Assembly: GCA_039922875.1 (NCBI GenBank) | Contig: JBDTDV010000035.1 | Coordinates: 1 to 38,854, forward strand | DNA from: JBDTDV01 sp039922875 | GTDB taxonomy: Bacteria; Actinomycetota; Actinomycetes; Actinomycetales; Microbacteriaceae | DNA length: 38,854 nucleotides | Direction of reading: 5' to 3' | Shown: in pieces, positions 8,101-15,657 of the stretch | Layout of the letters: every line of letters starts with the position of its first letter | Numbering within the stretch: the stretch's first letter is position 1 | Notes under the pieces: generated by a model | Database searches by the model: none | Seen by the model: the letters and a program-made list of their open reading frames with translations, nothing else | What the model was told of the DNA's origin: nothing | Position numbers and translations under genes: made by a program

Positions 8101-9534
8101 CTAGCCGATGTACGACATGACGTGCTTGATCCGGGTGTAGTCCTCGAAGCCGTACATCGAGAGGTCCTTTCCGTAGCCGGAATGTTTGAACCCTCCGTGC
8201 GGCATCTCGGCGACGATCGGGATGTGCGTGTTGATCCAGACGCAGCCGAAATCGAGGTCCCTGGCGCAGCGCATAGCGGTGCCGTGATCGGTGGTCCAGA
8301 CCGATGAGGCGAGCCCGTATTGCACACCGTTTGCCCAGCTCAGCGCTTGCGCTTCGTCGGTGAATTTCTGCACCGTGATCACCGGGCCGAAGACCTCGGT
8401 CTGGATCGCCTCGTCGTCCTGGCGGAGGTTCGAAACAACCGTCGCCTCGTAGAAGTATCCCGCTTCACCCTGACGATGTCCGCCCAAGCGAAGCTCGGCG
8501 TGGTCGGGCAGCCGGTCGATGAAGCCGCCGACCCGTTGAAGCTGGTTCAGATTGTTCAGCGGGCCGAAGAAGGCGTCGGGGTCGTCGGGTCGGCCGGTCC
8601 TGGCATGTGCCCGCGCGTACTCGGTGAGCGCCGCAACGAACTCATCGTGAATGCCCGATTGCACCATCAGCCGAGTGGCTGCGGTGCAATCTTGGCCGGC
8701 ATTGAAGTAGCCGGCTTCGACGATGCCCCGCACCGCGCTGTCGATGTTCGCGTCGTCGAACACCAGCACCGGCGCCTTGCCGCCGAGCTCAAGGTGCACT
8801 CGCTTGAGGTCGTTCGCCGCGCTCTTAGCCACCTCCATGCCGGCGCGCACCGAGCCGGTGATGGAGACGAGTTGCGGTCGGGGGTCTTCGATCATCGCGG
8901 CACCGGTGGTCCGGTCCCCGGTAATCACGTTCAGCACGCCGGCCGGCAGGAACTCCGCGGCGACTTCAGCCAGCAGCAGGGTGGACGACGGCGTCGTGTC
9001 GGAGGGCTTCAGCACGCTGGTGTTGCCGGCAGCAAGCGCCGGCGCGAACTTCCACACTGCCATGTTCAACGGATAATTCCACGGGGTGACCTGGCCGACC
9101 ACCCCGATCGGCTCGCGACGCACGAACGAGGTGTGGTCCTTCATATACTCGCCAGCTGATTTGCCCTCAAGATTCCTGGCTGCGCCGGCGAAGAACCGGA
9201 TCTGGTCGACCGAGAGCATGATCTCGTCCTCGACGAGGTTCGCCCTGGGTTTACCGGTGTCCCGTGACTCCACGTCGGCGAACTCGTCGGCCCGGCGTTC
9301 CATCGCGTCGGCGATGCGGAACAGCGCGAGTTGTCGCTCGGCTGGGGTCGACCCCTTCCAACCGGGGAACGCAGCTGCCGCGGCAGTGTAGGCGTCGGCG
9401 ACGTCAGCGGCCGTCGAGATGGGCGTGGTCGCGTATACCTCTTCCGTCGCCGGATCGACTATTTTCAGCGTGTCAGATGCCGTCGAGTCCCGGAAGTCAC
9501 CATTCACGAAATTGCGGAATACCTGTGCGTTCAT
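8101..9534 (-). CDS. Aminobutyraldehyde dehydrogenase-like aldehyde dehydrogenase
   Basis: A 477-residue NAD(P)-dependent aldehyde dehydrogenase with PWNYPL at 151-156, Glu249 in HLELGGKAP as general base and Cys283 in GQDCTAATRL as nucleophile. The GQDCTA variant and overall length match the gamma-aminobutyraldehyde dehydrogenase branch (PatD/Prr), which turns 4-aminobutanal from putrescine into GABA and often takes 5-aminopentanal from cadaverine. It is divergent from an lrp gene followed by a SpuC-like aminotransferase, the enzyme expected to make its substrate. No ribosome site is visible before the ATG. A TAGACT box ends 6 bases before it, so the transcript may be leaderless. Family assignment is firm; substrate is inferred. 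Confidence 0.88.
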   Translation of the reverse strand: MNAQVFRNFVNGDFRDSTASDTLKIVDPATEEVYATTPISTAADVADAYTAAAAAFPGWKGSTPAERQLALFRIADAMERRADEFADVESRDTGKPRANLVEDEIMLSVDQIRFFAGAARNLEGKSAGEYMKDHTSFVRREPIGVVGQVTPWNYPLNMAVWKFAPALAAGNTSVLKPSDTTPSSTLLLAEVAAEFLPAGVLNVITGDRTTGAAMIEDPRPQLVSITGSVRAGMEVAKSAANDLKRVHLELGGKAPVLVFDDANIDSAVRGIVEAGYFNAGQDCTAATRLMVQSGIHDEFVAALTEYARAHARTGRPDDPDAFFGPLNNLNQLQRVGGFIDRLPDHAELRLGGHRQGEAGYFYEATVVSNLRQDDEAIQTEVFGPVITVQKFTDEAQALSWANGVQYGLASSVWTTDHGTAMRCARDLDFGCVWINTHIPIVAEMPHGGFKHSGYGKDLSMYGFEDYTRIKHVMSYIG

Positions 9535-9540
9535 GCGGGG

Positions 9541-9569
9541 AGTCTACCGATTTCGTTGCTAAATGGCCA
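9541..9569 (-). promoter_or_regulatory. Predicted leaderless promoter of the aldehyde dehydrogenase
   Basis: On the minus strand TGGCCA (9569-9564), a 17-base gap and TAGACT (9546-9541) stand 6 bases before the ATG at 9534. There is no Shine-Dalgarno sequence in between. The -35 overlaps the perfect 8-base palindrome ATGGCCAT (9563-9570), a plausible regulator contact shared with the divergent lrp promoter. Confidence 0.5.
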
Positions 9570-9587
9570 TAATTTCTGCGGATTCAC

Positions 9588-9616
9588 TTGTAACGGTGTC
9601 GTTTGACTGGCAGAAT
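9588..9616 (+). promoter_or_regulatory. Predicted leaderless promoter of the lrp-aminotransferase operon
   Basis: TTGTAA (9588-9593), a 17-base spacer and CAGAAT (9611-9616) stand 6 bases before the ATG at 9623. No ribosome site lies between, so transcription would start at or beside the start codon. Confidence 0.5.
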
Positions 9617-9622
9617 CAACGC

Positions 9623-10105
9623 ATGGATGCGACGAAACGGCACACGGGCGGCAAAGCGGCGCCGCTCGATGACATTTCTAAAGCCATTATCGAGCAGCTG
9701 CAAGAGGATGGCCGTCGCGCCTACGCGGAGATCGGCAAAGCGGTCGGGCTCAGCGAGGCAGCAATCCGGCAGCGGGTGCAGAAATTGACCGAAGCCGGCG
9801 TGATGCAAATCGTCGCGGTGACCGACCCGATGCAGCTGGGTTTCTACCGTCAGGCCATGGTCGGCATCAAGGTGAGCGGCGACATGCAGCAAGTGGCCGA
9901 CGAGTTGGCGGCGTTACCCGCCGTGGATTACGTCGTGATGACGGCCGGGGCGTTCGACATTCTCGCCGAAGTCGTCTGCGAGAACGATGACGACCTCATC
10001 AATCTGCTGAATGCCGGCATCCGGACTATTGACGGGGTCCGGTCGACGGAGACCTTTGTCTATCTCAAATTGCACAAACAGTTATACAACTGGGGAACGC
10101 GGTAA
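9623..10105 (+). CDS. Lrp/AsnC-family transcriptional regulator
   Basis: A 160-residue regulator. Residues about 15-62 form the N-terminal helix-turn-helix (LDDISKAIIEQLQEDGRRAY, then IGKAVGLSEAAIRQRVQKL), and residues about 72-150 form the C-terminal RAM ligand-binding domain. The start at 9623 (MDATKRH) is preferred to an in-frame ATG at 9563, because a -10-like CAGAAT ends 6 bases upstream and the extra residues do not fit the family. It is read with the aminotransferase, whose ATG follows after 3 bases, and is divergent from the aldehyde dehydrogenase and permease. This layout suggests it senses an amine or its amino acid product and controls both arms and itself. Ligand unknown. Confidence 0.9.
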   Translation: MDATKRHTGGKAAPLDDISKAIIEQLQEDGRRAYAEIGKAVGLSEAAIRQRVQKLTEAGVMQIVAVTDPMQLGFYRQAMVGIKVSGDMQQVADELAALPAVDYVVMTAGAFDILAEVVCENDDDLINLLNAGIRTIDGVRSTETFVYLKLHKQLYNWGTR

Positions 10106-10108
10106 ACC

Positions 10109-11524
10109 ATGAGCACGATCATCGAATCAGAATCGACCACCGGCTACGATAACGCCGATCTGCAGCGGAAGGCGAAGGACCATCTCTGGATGCACTTCGC
10201 GCGCCAGTCCGTGATGGAATCCGGCGCCGGAGTGCCGATCATCACCCGTGGCGAGGGCCACCATATCTGGGACTCCACCGGCAAGAGATACATCGACGGA
10301 CTCTCCGGTCTTTTCGTGGTGAACGTCGGGCACGGCCGGCGTCGGCTGGCTGAGGCTGCGAAGAAGCAGGCGGAAGAACTCGCCTACTTCCCGATCTGGT
10401 CGTACGCGCATCCGGCCGCCATCGAGCTGGCAGCGCGACTGGCCGACAACGCGCCGGGGGATCTGAACCGGGTCTTCTACTCCAACGGAGGCGGGGAGGC
10501 CGTAGAGACCGCCTTCAAGCTGGCGAAGCACTACTGGAAGCTGGTGGGCCGCCCAACCAAACACAAGGTTATTTCGCGCGCGATCGCCTACCACGGCACC
10601 ACGCAGGGGGCGCTTGCGCTGACCGGCATCCCCGGCATGAAAGAGATGTATGAGCCGGTCACCCCGGGCGGATTCCGGGTGCCGAACACGAACTTCTACC
10701 GCGCGAGTGAAATGGGCTTCCCTTCCACCGGAACCGAGGAGGAGTTCGGGCTGTGGGCCGCGAACCGGATCGAGGAGATGATCCTGTTCGAGGGCGCCGA
10801 GACAGTGGCCGCGGTGTTCCTGGAGCCGGTGCAGAACTCGGGCGGATGCTTCCCGCCGCCCCCCGGATACTTCAAACGCGTCCGCGAGATCTGTGACCAA
10901 TACGATGTGCTGCTGGTCAGCGACGAGGTGATTTGCGCATTCGGTCGGATCGGCAGCATGTTCGCCTGTGATGATTACGGCTACGTGCCCGATATGATCA
11001 CCTGCGCGAAGGCGCTGACCAGCGGCTATTCCCCGATGGGCGCCACGATCGTCAGCGATCGGATTTACGAGCCGTTCAAGCACGGCCAGACCTCCTTCTA
11101 TCACGGCTACACCTTCGCTGGTCACCCGGTGTCGGCGGCGGTCGCCATGGAGAACCTCGACATCTTCGAGGAGGAGGGCCTCAACCAGCACGTCAAGGAG
11201 AACTCGCCGCTGTTCCGTGCCGAGTTGGAGACTCTGCTCGACCTGCCGATCGTCGGCGATGTGCGCGGCGACGGCTACTTCTTCGGCATCGAACTGGTCA
11301 AGGACAAGCTGACCAAGGAGACCTTCACCGACGACGAGTCCGAGCGGCTGTTGCGCGGCTTCCTCTCCAAGGCGCTCTACGACGCGGGCCTGTATTGCCG
11401 TGCCGACGACCGCGGCGACCCGGTGATCCAGCTGGCCCCGCCGCTGACCATCGGACCCGCCGAGTTCGCCGAGATCCGCCAGATTCTGCACGGCGTGCTC
11501 ACCGAAGCCTGGACGCGCCTCTAA
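10109..11524 (+). CDS. Class III PLP aminotransferase, putrescine/diamine-pyruvate type (SpuC-like)
   Basis: A 471-residue fold-type I aminotransferase. Residues 124-129 (YSNGGG) bind PLP phosphate, Asp272 in LLVSDEVICAFGRIG contacts the ring nitrogen, and Lys301 in ITCAKALTSGYSPMG is the Schiff-base lysine. Length and the MHFARQ, GLSGLFVVNVGHGR and HGYTFAGHP segments match the SpuC group, which moves an amino group from putrescine or cadaverine to pyruvate, leaving an amino-aldehyde. Its start is 3 bases after the lrp stop, so the pair is co-translated, and the divergent dehydrogenase would consume its product. A large palindromic repeat follows 10 bases after the stop. Exact amine preference cannot be read from the sequence. 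Confidence 0.87.
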   Translation: MSTIIESESTTGYDNADLQRKAKDHLWMHFARQSVMESGAGVPIITRGEGHHIWDSTGKRYIDGLSGLFVVNVGHGRRRLAEAAKKQAEELAYFPIWSYAHPAAIELAARLADNAPGDLNRVFYSNGGGEAVETAFKLAKHYWKLVGRPTKHKVISRAIAYHGTTQGALALTGIPGMKEMYEPVTPGGFRVPNTNFYRASEMGFPSTGTEEEFGLWAANRIEEMILFEGAETVAAVFLEPVQNSGGCFPPPPGYFKRVREICDQYDVLLVSDEVICAFGRIGSMFACDDYGYVPDMITCAKALTSGYSPMGATIVSDRIYEPFKHGQTSFYHGYTFAGHPVSAAVAMENLDIFEEEGLNQHVKENSPLFRAELETLLDLPIVGDVRGDGYFFGIELVKDKLTKETFTDDESERLLRGFLSKALYDAGLYCRADDRGDPVIQLAPPLTIGPAEFAEIRQILHGVLTEAWTRL

Positions 11525-11533
11525 CCCGGTCCG

Positions 11534-11601
11534 CCCGCTGAGGTGCACGCTTCTGCTAGTCCGGAGCCCCGAACACTAGCAAAAGTATGCACCTCAGCGA
11601 G
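11534..11601. repeat. Palindromic intergenic repeat, copy 2 (CCGCTGAGGTGC family)
   Basis: Arms at 11534-11560 and about 11575-11601 pair with a few mismatches around a 14-base loop. The outer end reads CCCGCTGAGGTGCA and the inner end GCTAGT, as in copies 1 and 3. It lies between the aminotransferase stop and the SIS gene, both on the plus strand. Confidence 0.93.
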
Positions 11602-11662
11602 GTGGCGGGTGGGGGGAAGGTAGGGGGTAGGGAACCGCGACATGGACGAAGGTGGGGACGCG

Positions 11663-12616
11663 ATGAGTGTGATGCGCGAGACGATGAACGGGCAACCCGA
11701 GGCGCTGCGCCGGATCCTTGCGGACCGCGACGCGGTCAGTTCGGCCGCGAAGCGACTCGAGGGTCGCCGGGTGTTCCTGGTGGGTACCGGCACCAGCTGG
11801 CACGCCGCAAACCAGTCCGCGTGGTTGCTGCGCGGCGCAGGGCTGGAGGCGTGGCCGGTCTCCGCGGCCGATGCGGTCGGCGGCGGGCCCTTTCCGGACG
11901 CGACCGACGCGCTCATCCTGTTGACACATCGTGGCACAAAAAGGTTCACCTCTGAGGTGCTGAGCCAGGCTCAAGCGCAGGGCATCCCCACCGTCGTCAT
12001 TTCTCGGCTGGGTAACCCGGAGGCGGATCTCGACACGGTGCCGAATGAGGTCTCCTCCGCCTTCACGGCCAGCCACCTGGGTGCTCTGCTGCGGGTGGCT
12101 CAGCTCGCAGCCGAACTGGGTGCACCGCTGGACCGGTTGTCCGAGGTTCCGGATGCCGTCGCAGCTGAGCTCGCGGCCGCACCGGCCGGCGTGGTTCCGC
12201 CGGCTCGACTGCTCGAGTTCGCCGGCATGGGCATCAACGCGTGGACGGCATCCGAGGGTGCTCTGAAAACCCGGGAAACCTCCTATATTGCCTGTGAGGG
12301 CGGCAACGGTGAGCAGATCCTGCACGGACCATCCGTTGCGCTCGGCCCCGACGACGCCCTGGTCTGTCTCTCTGGCGGCGCCCCCGGAAGCCTCGATGAT
12401 CGGCTGGATGACCTCAGCGCCGCCGTGTCGGGGCAAGGCGCCGCGGTGCATCGGTTCGGTCGGCCGGAACTCGGCGAGCCGCTGTCGATCTTCCCGCTGA
12501 CCGTGATCGTGCAGAAGATCGCGGTGGAAGCCGCCGAAGCGCTCGGAACGAATCCGGATTCGTTCGGCAAGGATCGTGTCGGGCAGGCTGGCGGATGGGA
12601 TGGCATTCAGCTGTAG
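11663..12616 (+). CDS. SIS-domain protein, GlmS isomerase-like
   Basis: A protein of about 317 residues made of two SIS (sugar isomerase) domains without a glutaminase domain. The first has VFLVGTGTSWHAANQSAWLL, the second EGALKTRETSYIACEGGNGE followed by LHGP, closely like the GlmS isomerase half. SIS domains bind phosphosugars; GlmS-like and fructosamine-deglycase (FrlB-like) enzymes are in this group. Two starts are possible: 11642 (MDEGGDAM) and 11663 (MSVMRET). The later one is chosen because AGGTGGGG lies 6-13 bases before it. It stands between the diamine aminotransferase and the glutarate-type CoA-transferase; a phosphosugar enzyme is unexpected there and its role is unknown. A catalytic or a regulatory sugar-binding role are both possible. 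Confidence 0.75.
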   Translation: MSVMRETMNGQPEALRRILADRDAVSSAAKRLEGRRVFLVGTGTSWHAANQSAWLLRGAGLEAWPVSAADAVGGGPFPDATDALILLTHRGTKRFTSEVLSQAQAQGIPTVVISRLGNPEADLDTVPNEVSSAFTASHLGALLRVAQLAAELGAPLDRLSEVPDAVAAELAAAPAGVVPPARLLEFAGMGINAWTASEGALKTRETSYIACEGGNGEQILHGPSVALGPDDALVCLSGGAPGSLDDRLDDLSAAVSGQGAAVHRFGRPELGEPLSIFPLTVIVQKIAVEAAEALGTNPDSFGKDRVGQAGGWDGIQL

Positions 12617-12725
12617 TAATCGGCCGCGCCGCCATCCCAGGTCGTTCGTTCCCGTAGAATTGTGGGGGCGGCCACGTAACAAGGGTGTAACGATTAACCA
12701 GCCGATGAATGGGAGCAGAAGCCGG

Positions 12726-14012
12726 ATGCGCGAACGTGAAGTACTTGAGACCGGCGTGCTGACCGGGATCCGCGTCGCAGACTTCTCCCGAGTGTTGGCC
12801 GGGCCCTATGCGACCATGATGCTCGCCGATTTCGGCGCCGACGTGATCAAGATCGAGTCGCCGGCCGGCGACGACACCAGGTCCTGGACACCGCCGGTGG
12901 ATGCCAGCGGATCCTCCACTTACTTCGGTAGCGTCAACCGCAACAAGCGGTCGATCGTGTGCGATCTGCGCACCGGCGCCGGGTTGGCCACGGCCAGGCG
13001 CCTCGCCGGGACGGCCGACGTGGTGATCGAGAACTTCCGCCCCGGGGTGATGGAGAAATTCGGCTTGGACGAGACCACGCTGCGCGGGGTCAACCCCGGC
13101 GTCGTCTACTGTTCGATCACCGGATTCGGCCGCGGCGAAGGCGCACCGTTGGCCGGTTACGATCTGCTGGTGCAGGCCGTTGGCGGATTGATGAGCATCA
13201 CGGGAGAGCCCGACGGCGAGCCGAGCAAGGTCGGGGTCGCGCTCGTGGACGTATTGACCGGCCTGAATGCATTCTCCGGCATCCTGCTCGCACTGCGGGA
13301 ACGGGACCGCACGGGCCTGGGCCAACGAGTGGATCTCGACCTGATGAGCACGCTGTTGTCTGCGTTGACGAACCAAGCCGCCAGCACGCTGGCCACCGGG
13401 AAGTCGCCGGAGCGGCTGGGCAACGCGCACCCGAGTATCGCGCCGTATGAGGTGTTCGCCGCGGCGGATCGTCGCCTGGTTATCGCGGTCGGCAATGACC
13501 GGCAGTTCGGCGCGCTCTCGCGGGTGATCGGCGCCGGAGAGCTCGCCGTCGACGAGCGGTTCCGCACCAACCAATCGCGCGTGGCGCATCGGGAGGAGTT
13601 GTGCGCCGCCCTCGAGCTGCGCTTGCGCACCCAGTCAGCGGCGCACTGGGTCAACCAGTGCTCCGCGGTCGGCGTGCCGGCCGGACTGGTCAACTCGGTG
13701 CAGGAGGCGTTCGCGTTTGCGGAGGTCTTGGGATTGGAGGCGGTGGCCGAGATCAGACCGGTCCCGGCGGCGGTGACGGCCGCCGAAGGCGCGGCCGGTT
13801 CGGGTGCCGCCGCGGACGACGGTGACGCACCCGTCCTCGACCGCGTCAGCCGGCAGGTGGCGAACCCGATTCACCTTTCCGCGAATCCGCCGCGGCACCG
13901 CGCAGTACCGCCACAGCTCGGCGAGCACAACGGTGCCTTTTGGCACAGTCGGCCGGCCCAGGTCCAGAATCCGAAACCCGTTTTGCTGCCCGCGAAGGAG
14001 AGTGCGAGTTGA
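12726..14012 (+). CDS. CaiB/BaiF-type (class III) CoA-transferase, probable glutarate CoA-transferase
   Basis: A 428-residue family III CoA-transferase. The N-terminal GIRVADFSRVLAGPYATMML and ADFGADVIKIE are diagnostic, and Asp146 in PLAGYDLLVQAVGG is the expected acyl-anhydride aspartate. It overlaps a glutaryl-CoA dehydrogenase gene by 3 bases. Human SUGCT, in the same family, makes glutaryl-CoA from glutarate, so glutarate activation is the best guess. The start at 12726 has a GGGAG site 10 bases upstream; an ATG at 12705 is an alternative. Residues about 345-365 hold an alanine-rich, low-complexity insert (AAEGAAGSGAAADDGDAP), unusual for the family and likely a surface loop. The CoA donor is unknown. 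Confidence 0.85.
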   Translation: MREREVLETGVLTGIRVADFSRVLAGPYATMMLADFGADVIKIESPAGDDTRSWTPPVDASGSSTYFGSVNRNKRSIVCDLRTGAGLATARRLAGTADVVIENFRPGVMEKFGLDETTLRGVNPGVVYCSITGFGRGEGAPLAGYDLLVQAVGGLMSITGEPDGEPSKVGVALVDVLTGLNAFSGILLALRERDRTGLGQRVDLDLMSTLLSALTNQAASTLATGKSPERLGNAHPSIAPYEVFAAADRRLVIAVGNDRQFGALSRVIGAGELAVDERFRTNQSRVAHREELCAALELRLRTQSAAHWVNQCSAVGVPAGLVNSVQEAFAFAEVLGLEAVAEIRPVPAAVTAAEGAAGSGAAADDGDAPVLDRVSRQVANPIHLSANPPRHRAVPPQLGEHNGAFWHSRPAQVQNPKPVLLPAKESAS

Positions 14013-15175
14013 CCCCTCGACTGGATGCCGTGTTCGACCTCGACGCGCTGCTGAGCGAAGAGGAGCGCGGCTGGTCGCGGCGGGCGCGTGAATACGCGCA
14101 CACCCGCATCCTGCCGGTTATCGAGCAGGACTATGAAGACAAGTATTTCCGGGCTGAGCTGGTCGCTGAGCTGGGGGCGCAGGGATTCCTCGGTATGCAT
14201 TTGACGGATGCCGGCTGCGCAGGCGCCGGAGCCGTCAGCTACGGCCTGGTCTGCCTCGAATTGGAAGCGGCGGACAGCGGCTGGCGCACCTTCGTCTCGG
14301 TTCAGGGCTCGCTGGCGATGAGCGCAATCTCGAAGTTCGGCTCCGCCGAGCAGAAGGACCGGTGGCTGGCGCCGATGGCCCGGGGCGAAAAGGTCGGATG
14401 CTTCGCGCTGACCGAACCGACCGGTGGCAGCGACCCGGCCGGCATGCTCACCACCGCGCGCCGCGACGGTTCGGACTGGATTCTGGACGGCCGCAAGCGC
14501 TGGATCGGCTTGGCAAGCGTCGCCGATGTCGCGGTGGTCTGGGCCAAGACCGGCGAGGGTACGGTGCGCGGCTTCCTGGTGCCGACCGAAACCCCGGGAT
14601 TCCGCGCCACACCGATCGACACCAAACTTTCGATGCGGGCATCCGTTCAGTGCGACATCGATCTGGAAGAATGCCGCGTGCCGGCGTCCGCGATGCTGCC
14701 GGACGCCCGCGGATTGTCCGGACCGTTCAGTTGCCTCAACGAGGCACGCTACGGGATCGTTTGGGGCGCGATGGGCGCGGCCCGATCCTGCCTGGAGGTA
14801 GCCGTGGAGCGCTCAATCTCCCGCGAGGTGTTCGGCAAGCCGATCGGAGCGATGCAACTCACCCAGTTGAAGCTTGCCGACATGCTCGTGGAATACGAGA
14901 AGGGTGTACTGCTGGCGCTGCATCTAGGCAGGTTGAAGGAGCGTGGCGCTCTCACGCCGGCTCAGATCAGCGTCGGCAAGCTGAACAGCGTTCGCGAAGC
15001 CCTGAAGATCGCGGGCGCTGCCCGTTCGATCCTCGGAGGTGACGGTGTGACCAGCGAATTCCCGGTCATGCGCCACCTGGCCAACCTCGAGTCGGTGCGC
15101 ACCTACGAGGGCACCGACGAGGTGCACGCCCTGATCCTGGGTCGCGCACTTACTGGTATCGCCGCGTTCGACTGA
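14009..15175 (+). CDS. gcdH: Glutaryl-CoA dehydrogenase (acyl-CoA dehydrogenase family)
   Basis: A 388-residue FAD enzyme that oxidises and decarboxylates glutaryl-CoA to crotonyl-CoA. Signs of this branch are Glu367 in RTYEGTDEVHALILGRALTG, the catalytic base in the typical YEGT setting, and Arg93 in GWRTFVSVQGSL, matching the arginine that binds the substrate's far carboxylate in known glutaryl-CoA dehydrogenases. ALTEPTGGSDPAG at 133-145 is the flavin-binding signature. The start is TTG at 14009, overlapping the upstream TGA, with a strong AAGGAG site 8 bases before it; reading from an upstream ATG would add residues from the wrong gene. Coupling to the CoA-transferase defines a two-step glutarate pathway. 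Confidence 0.92.
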   Translation: MTPRLDAVFDLDALLSEEERGWSRRAREYAHTRILPVIEQDYEDKYFRAELVAELGAQGFLGMHLTDAGCAGAGAVSYGLVCLELEAADSGWRTFVSVQGSLAMSAISKFGSAEQKDRWLAPMARGEKVGCFALTEPTGGSDPAGMLTTARRDGSDWILDGRKRWIGLASVADVAVVWAKTGEGTVRGFLVPTETPGFRATPIDTKLSMRASVQCDIDLEECRVPASAMLPDARGLSGPFSCLNEARYGIVWGAMGAARSCLEVAVERSISREVFGKPIGAMQLTQLKLADMLVEYEKGVLLALHLGRLKERGALTPAQISVGKLNSVREALKIAGAARSILGGDGVTSEFPVMRHLANLESVRTYEGTDEVHALILGRALTGIAAFD

Positions 15176-15300
15176 GTGAGCTCGCTCCATCATTTTGACG
15201 GATTTCGGAGAATATCAGGACGGATAGCTTGGACTTCGCCAGATAGCGCGGCTGACTCGTCGAATATGATTGCGACAAATACGGTGTTCGTCCGCGTGGT

Positions 15301-15316
15301 GGATATCTGTATATCC
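15301..15316. promoter_or_regulatory. Short palindrome, candidate operator
   Basis: GGATAT-CTGT-ATATCC is a perfect 6+6 inverted repeat with a 4-base centre, alone in the AT-rich leader 342 bases before the binding-protein start. Symmetry and location suggest a regulator site; no regulator is assigned. Confidence 0.35.
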
Positions 15317-15580
15317 AACGAGGGATGTGACGAACGAGTGAGCAGAGGCGCCCCGTTGTCCCGCCGAACGGGTAGCCCCGCGGAACGGTTAGATTCGCGT
15401 GTCCGCGCAATTTTGGCATTTTTAGTCTTGAGCACGCCGGACAATTTCGATTATCACCTCGGAGCTGACGGCAGCCCTTAGCCCGCGGTATGTATCGACG
15501 CTAACTGCGACTCCGACACAATTCTGTGCGCGCGTCGCGGTGACAAGCGATGGGATTTCGGCCATTGCGCTCGATCAAGA

Positions 15581-15609
15581 ACTGTGGATTCGCGAGGCGA
15601 ATCCACAGT
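15581..15609 (+). promoter_or_regulatory. Perfect 13-bp hairpin in the leader of the ABC importer operon
   Basis: Positions 15581-15593 are an exact reverse complement of 15597-15609, with a 3-base loop (GAG). It ends 48 bases before the binding-protein ATG. No T run follows, so a classical terminator is unlikely. It could be a 5'-UTR stabiliser, an attenuator element or an operator. Confidence 0.7.
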
Positions 15610-15657
15610 GTGAGGTGTCCTACGGTAACCCGACCACGAGGAAGTAAAGGAGAAAAA

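Larger units (their letters stand above)
15176..15657. other. 482-base gene-free, AT-rich leader of the polyamine importer operon
   Basis: No convincing gene lies here; a 101-codon plus-strand frame (15176-15481) has no ribosome site and no recognisable protein features. Sampled 60-base lines are about 50-53% GC, against 60-73% in flanking catabolic genes. The stretch holds a 16-base palindrome (15301-15316) and a perfect 13-base-pair hairpin (15581-15609) just before the binding-protein gene. It probably contains the importer promoter, though no -35/-10 pair stands out. Confidence 0.6.

Noticed and set aside
15176..15481. Possible small gene of 101 codons in the importer leader
   Set aside because: No ribosome site, no recognisable domain and AT-rich composition unlike coding neighbours; antisense frames are equally open.
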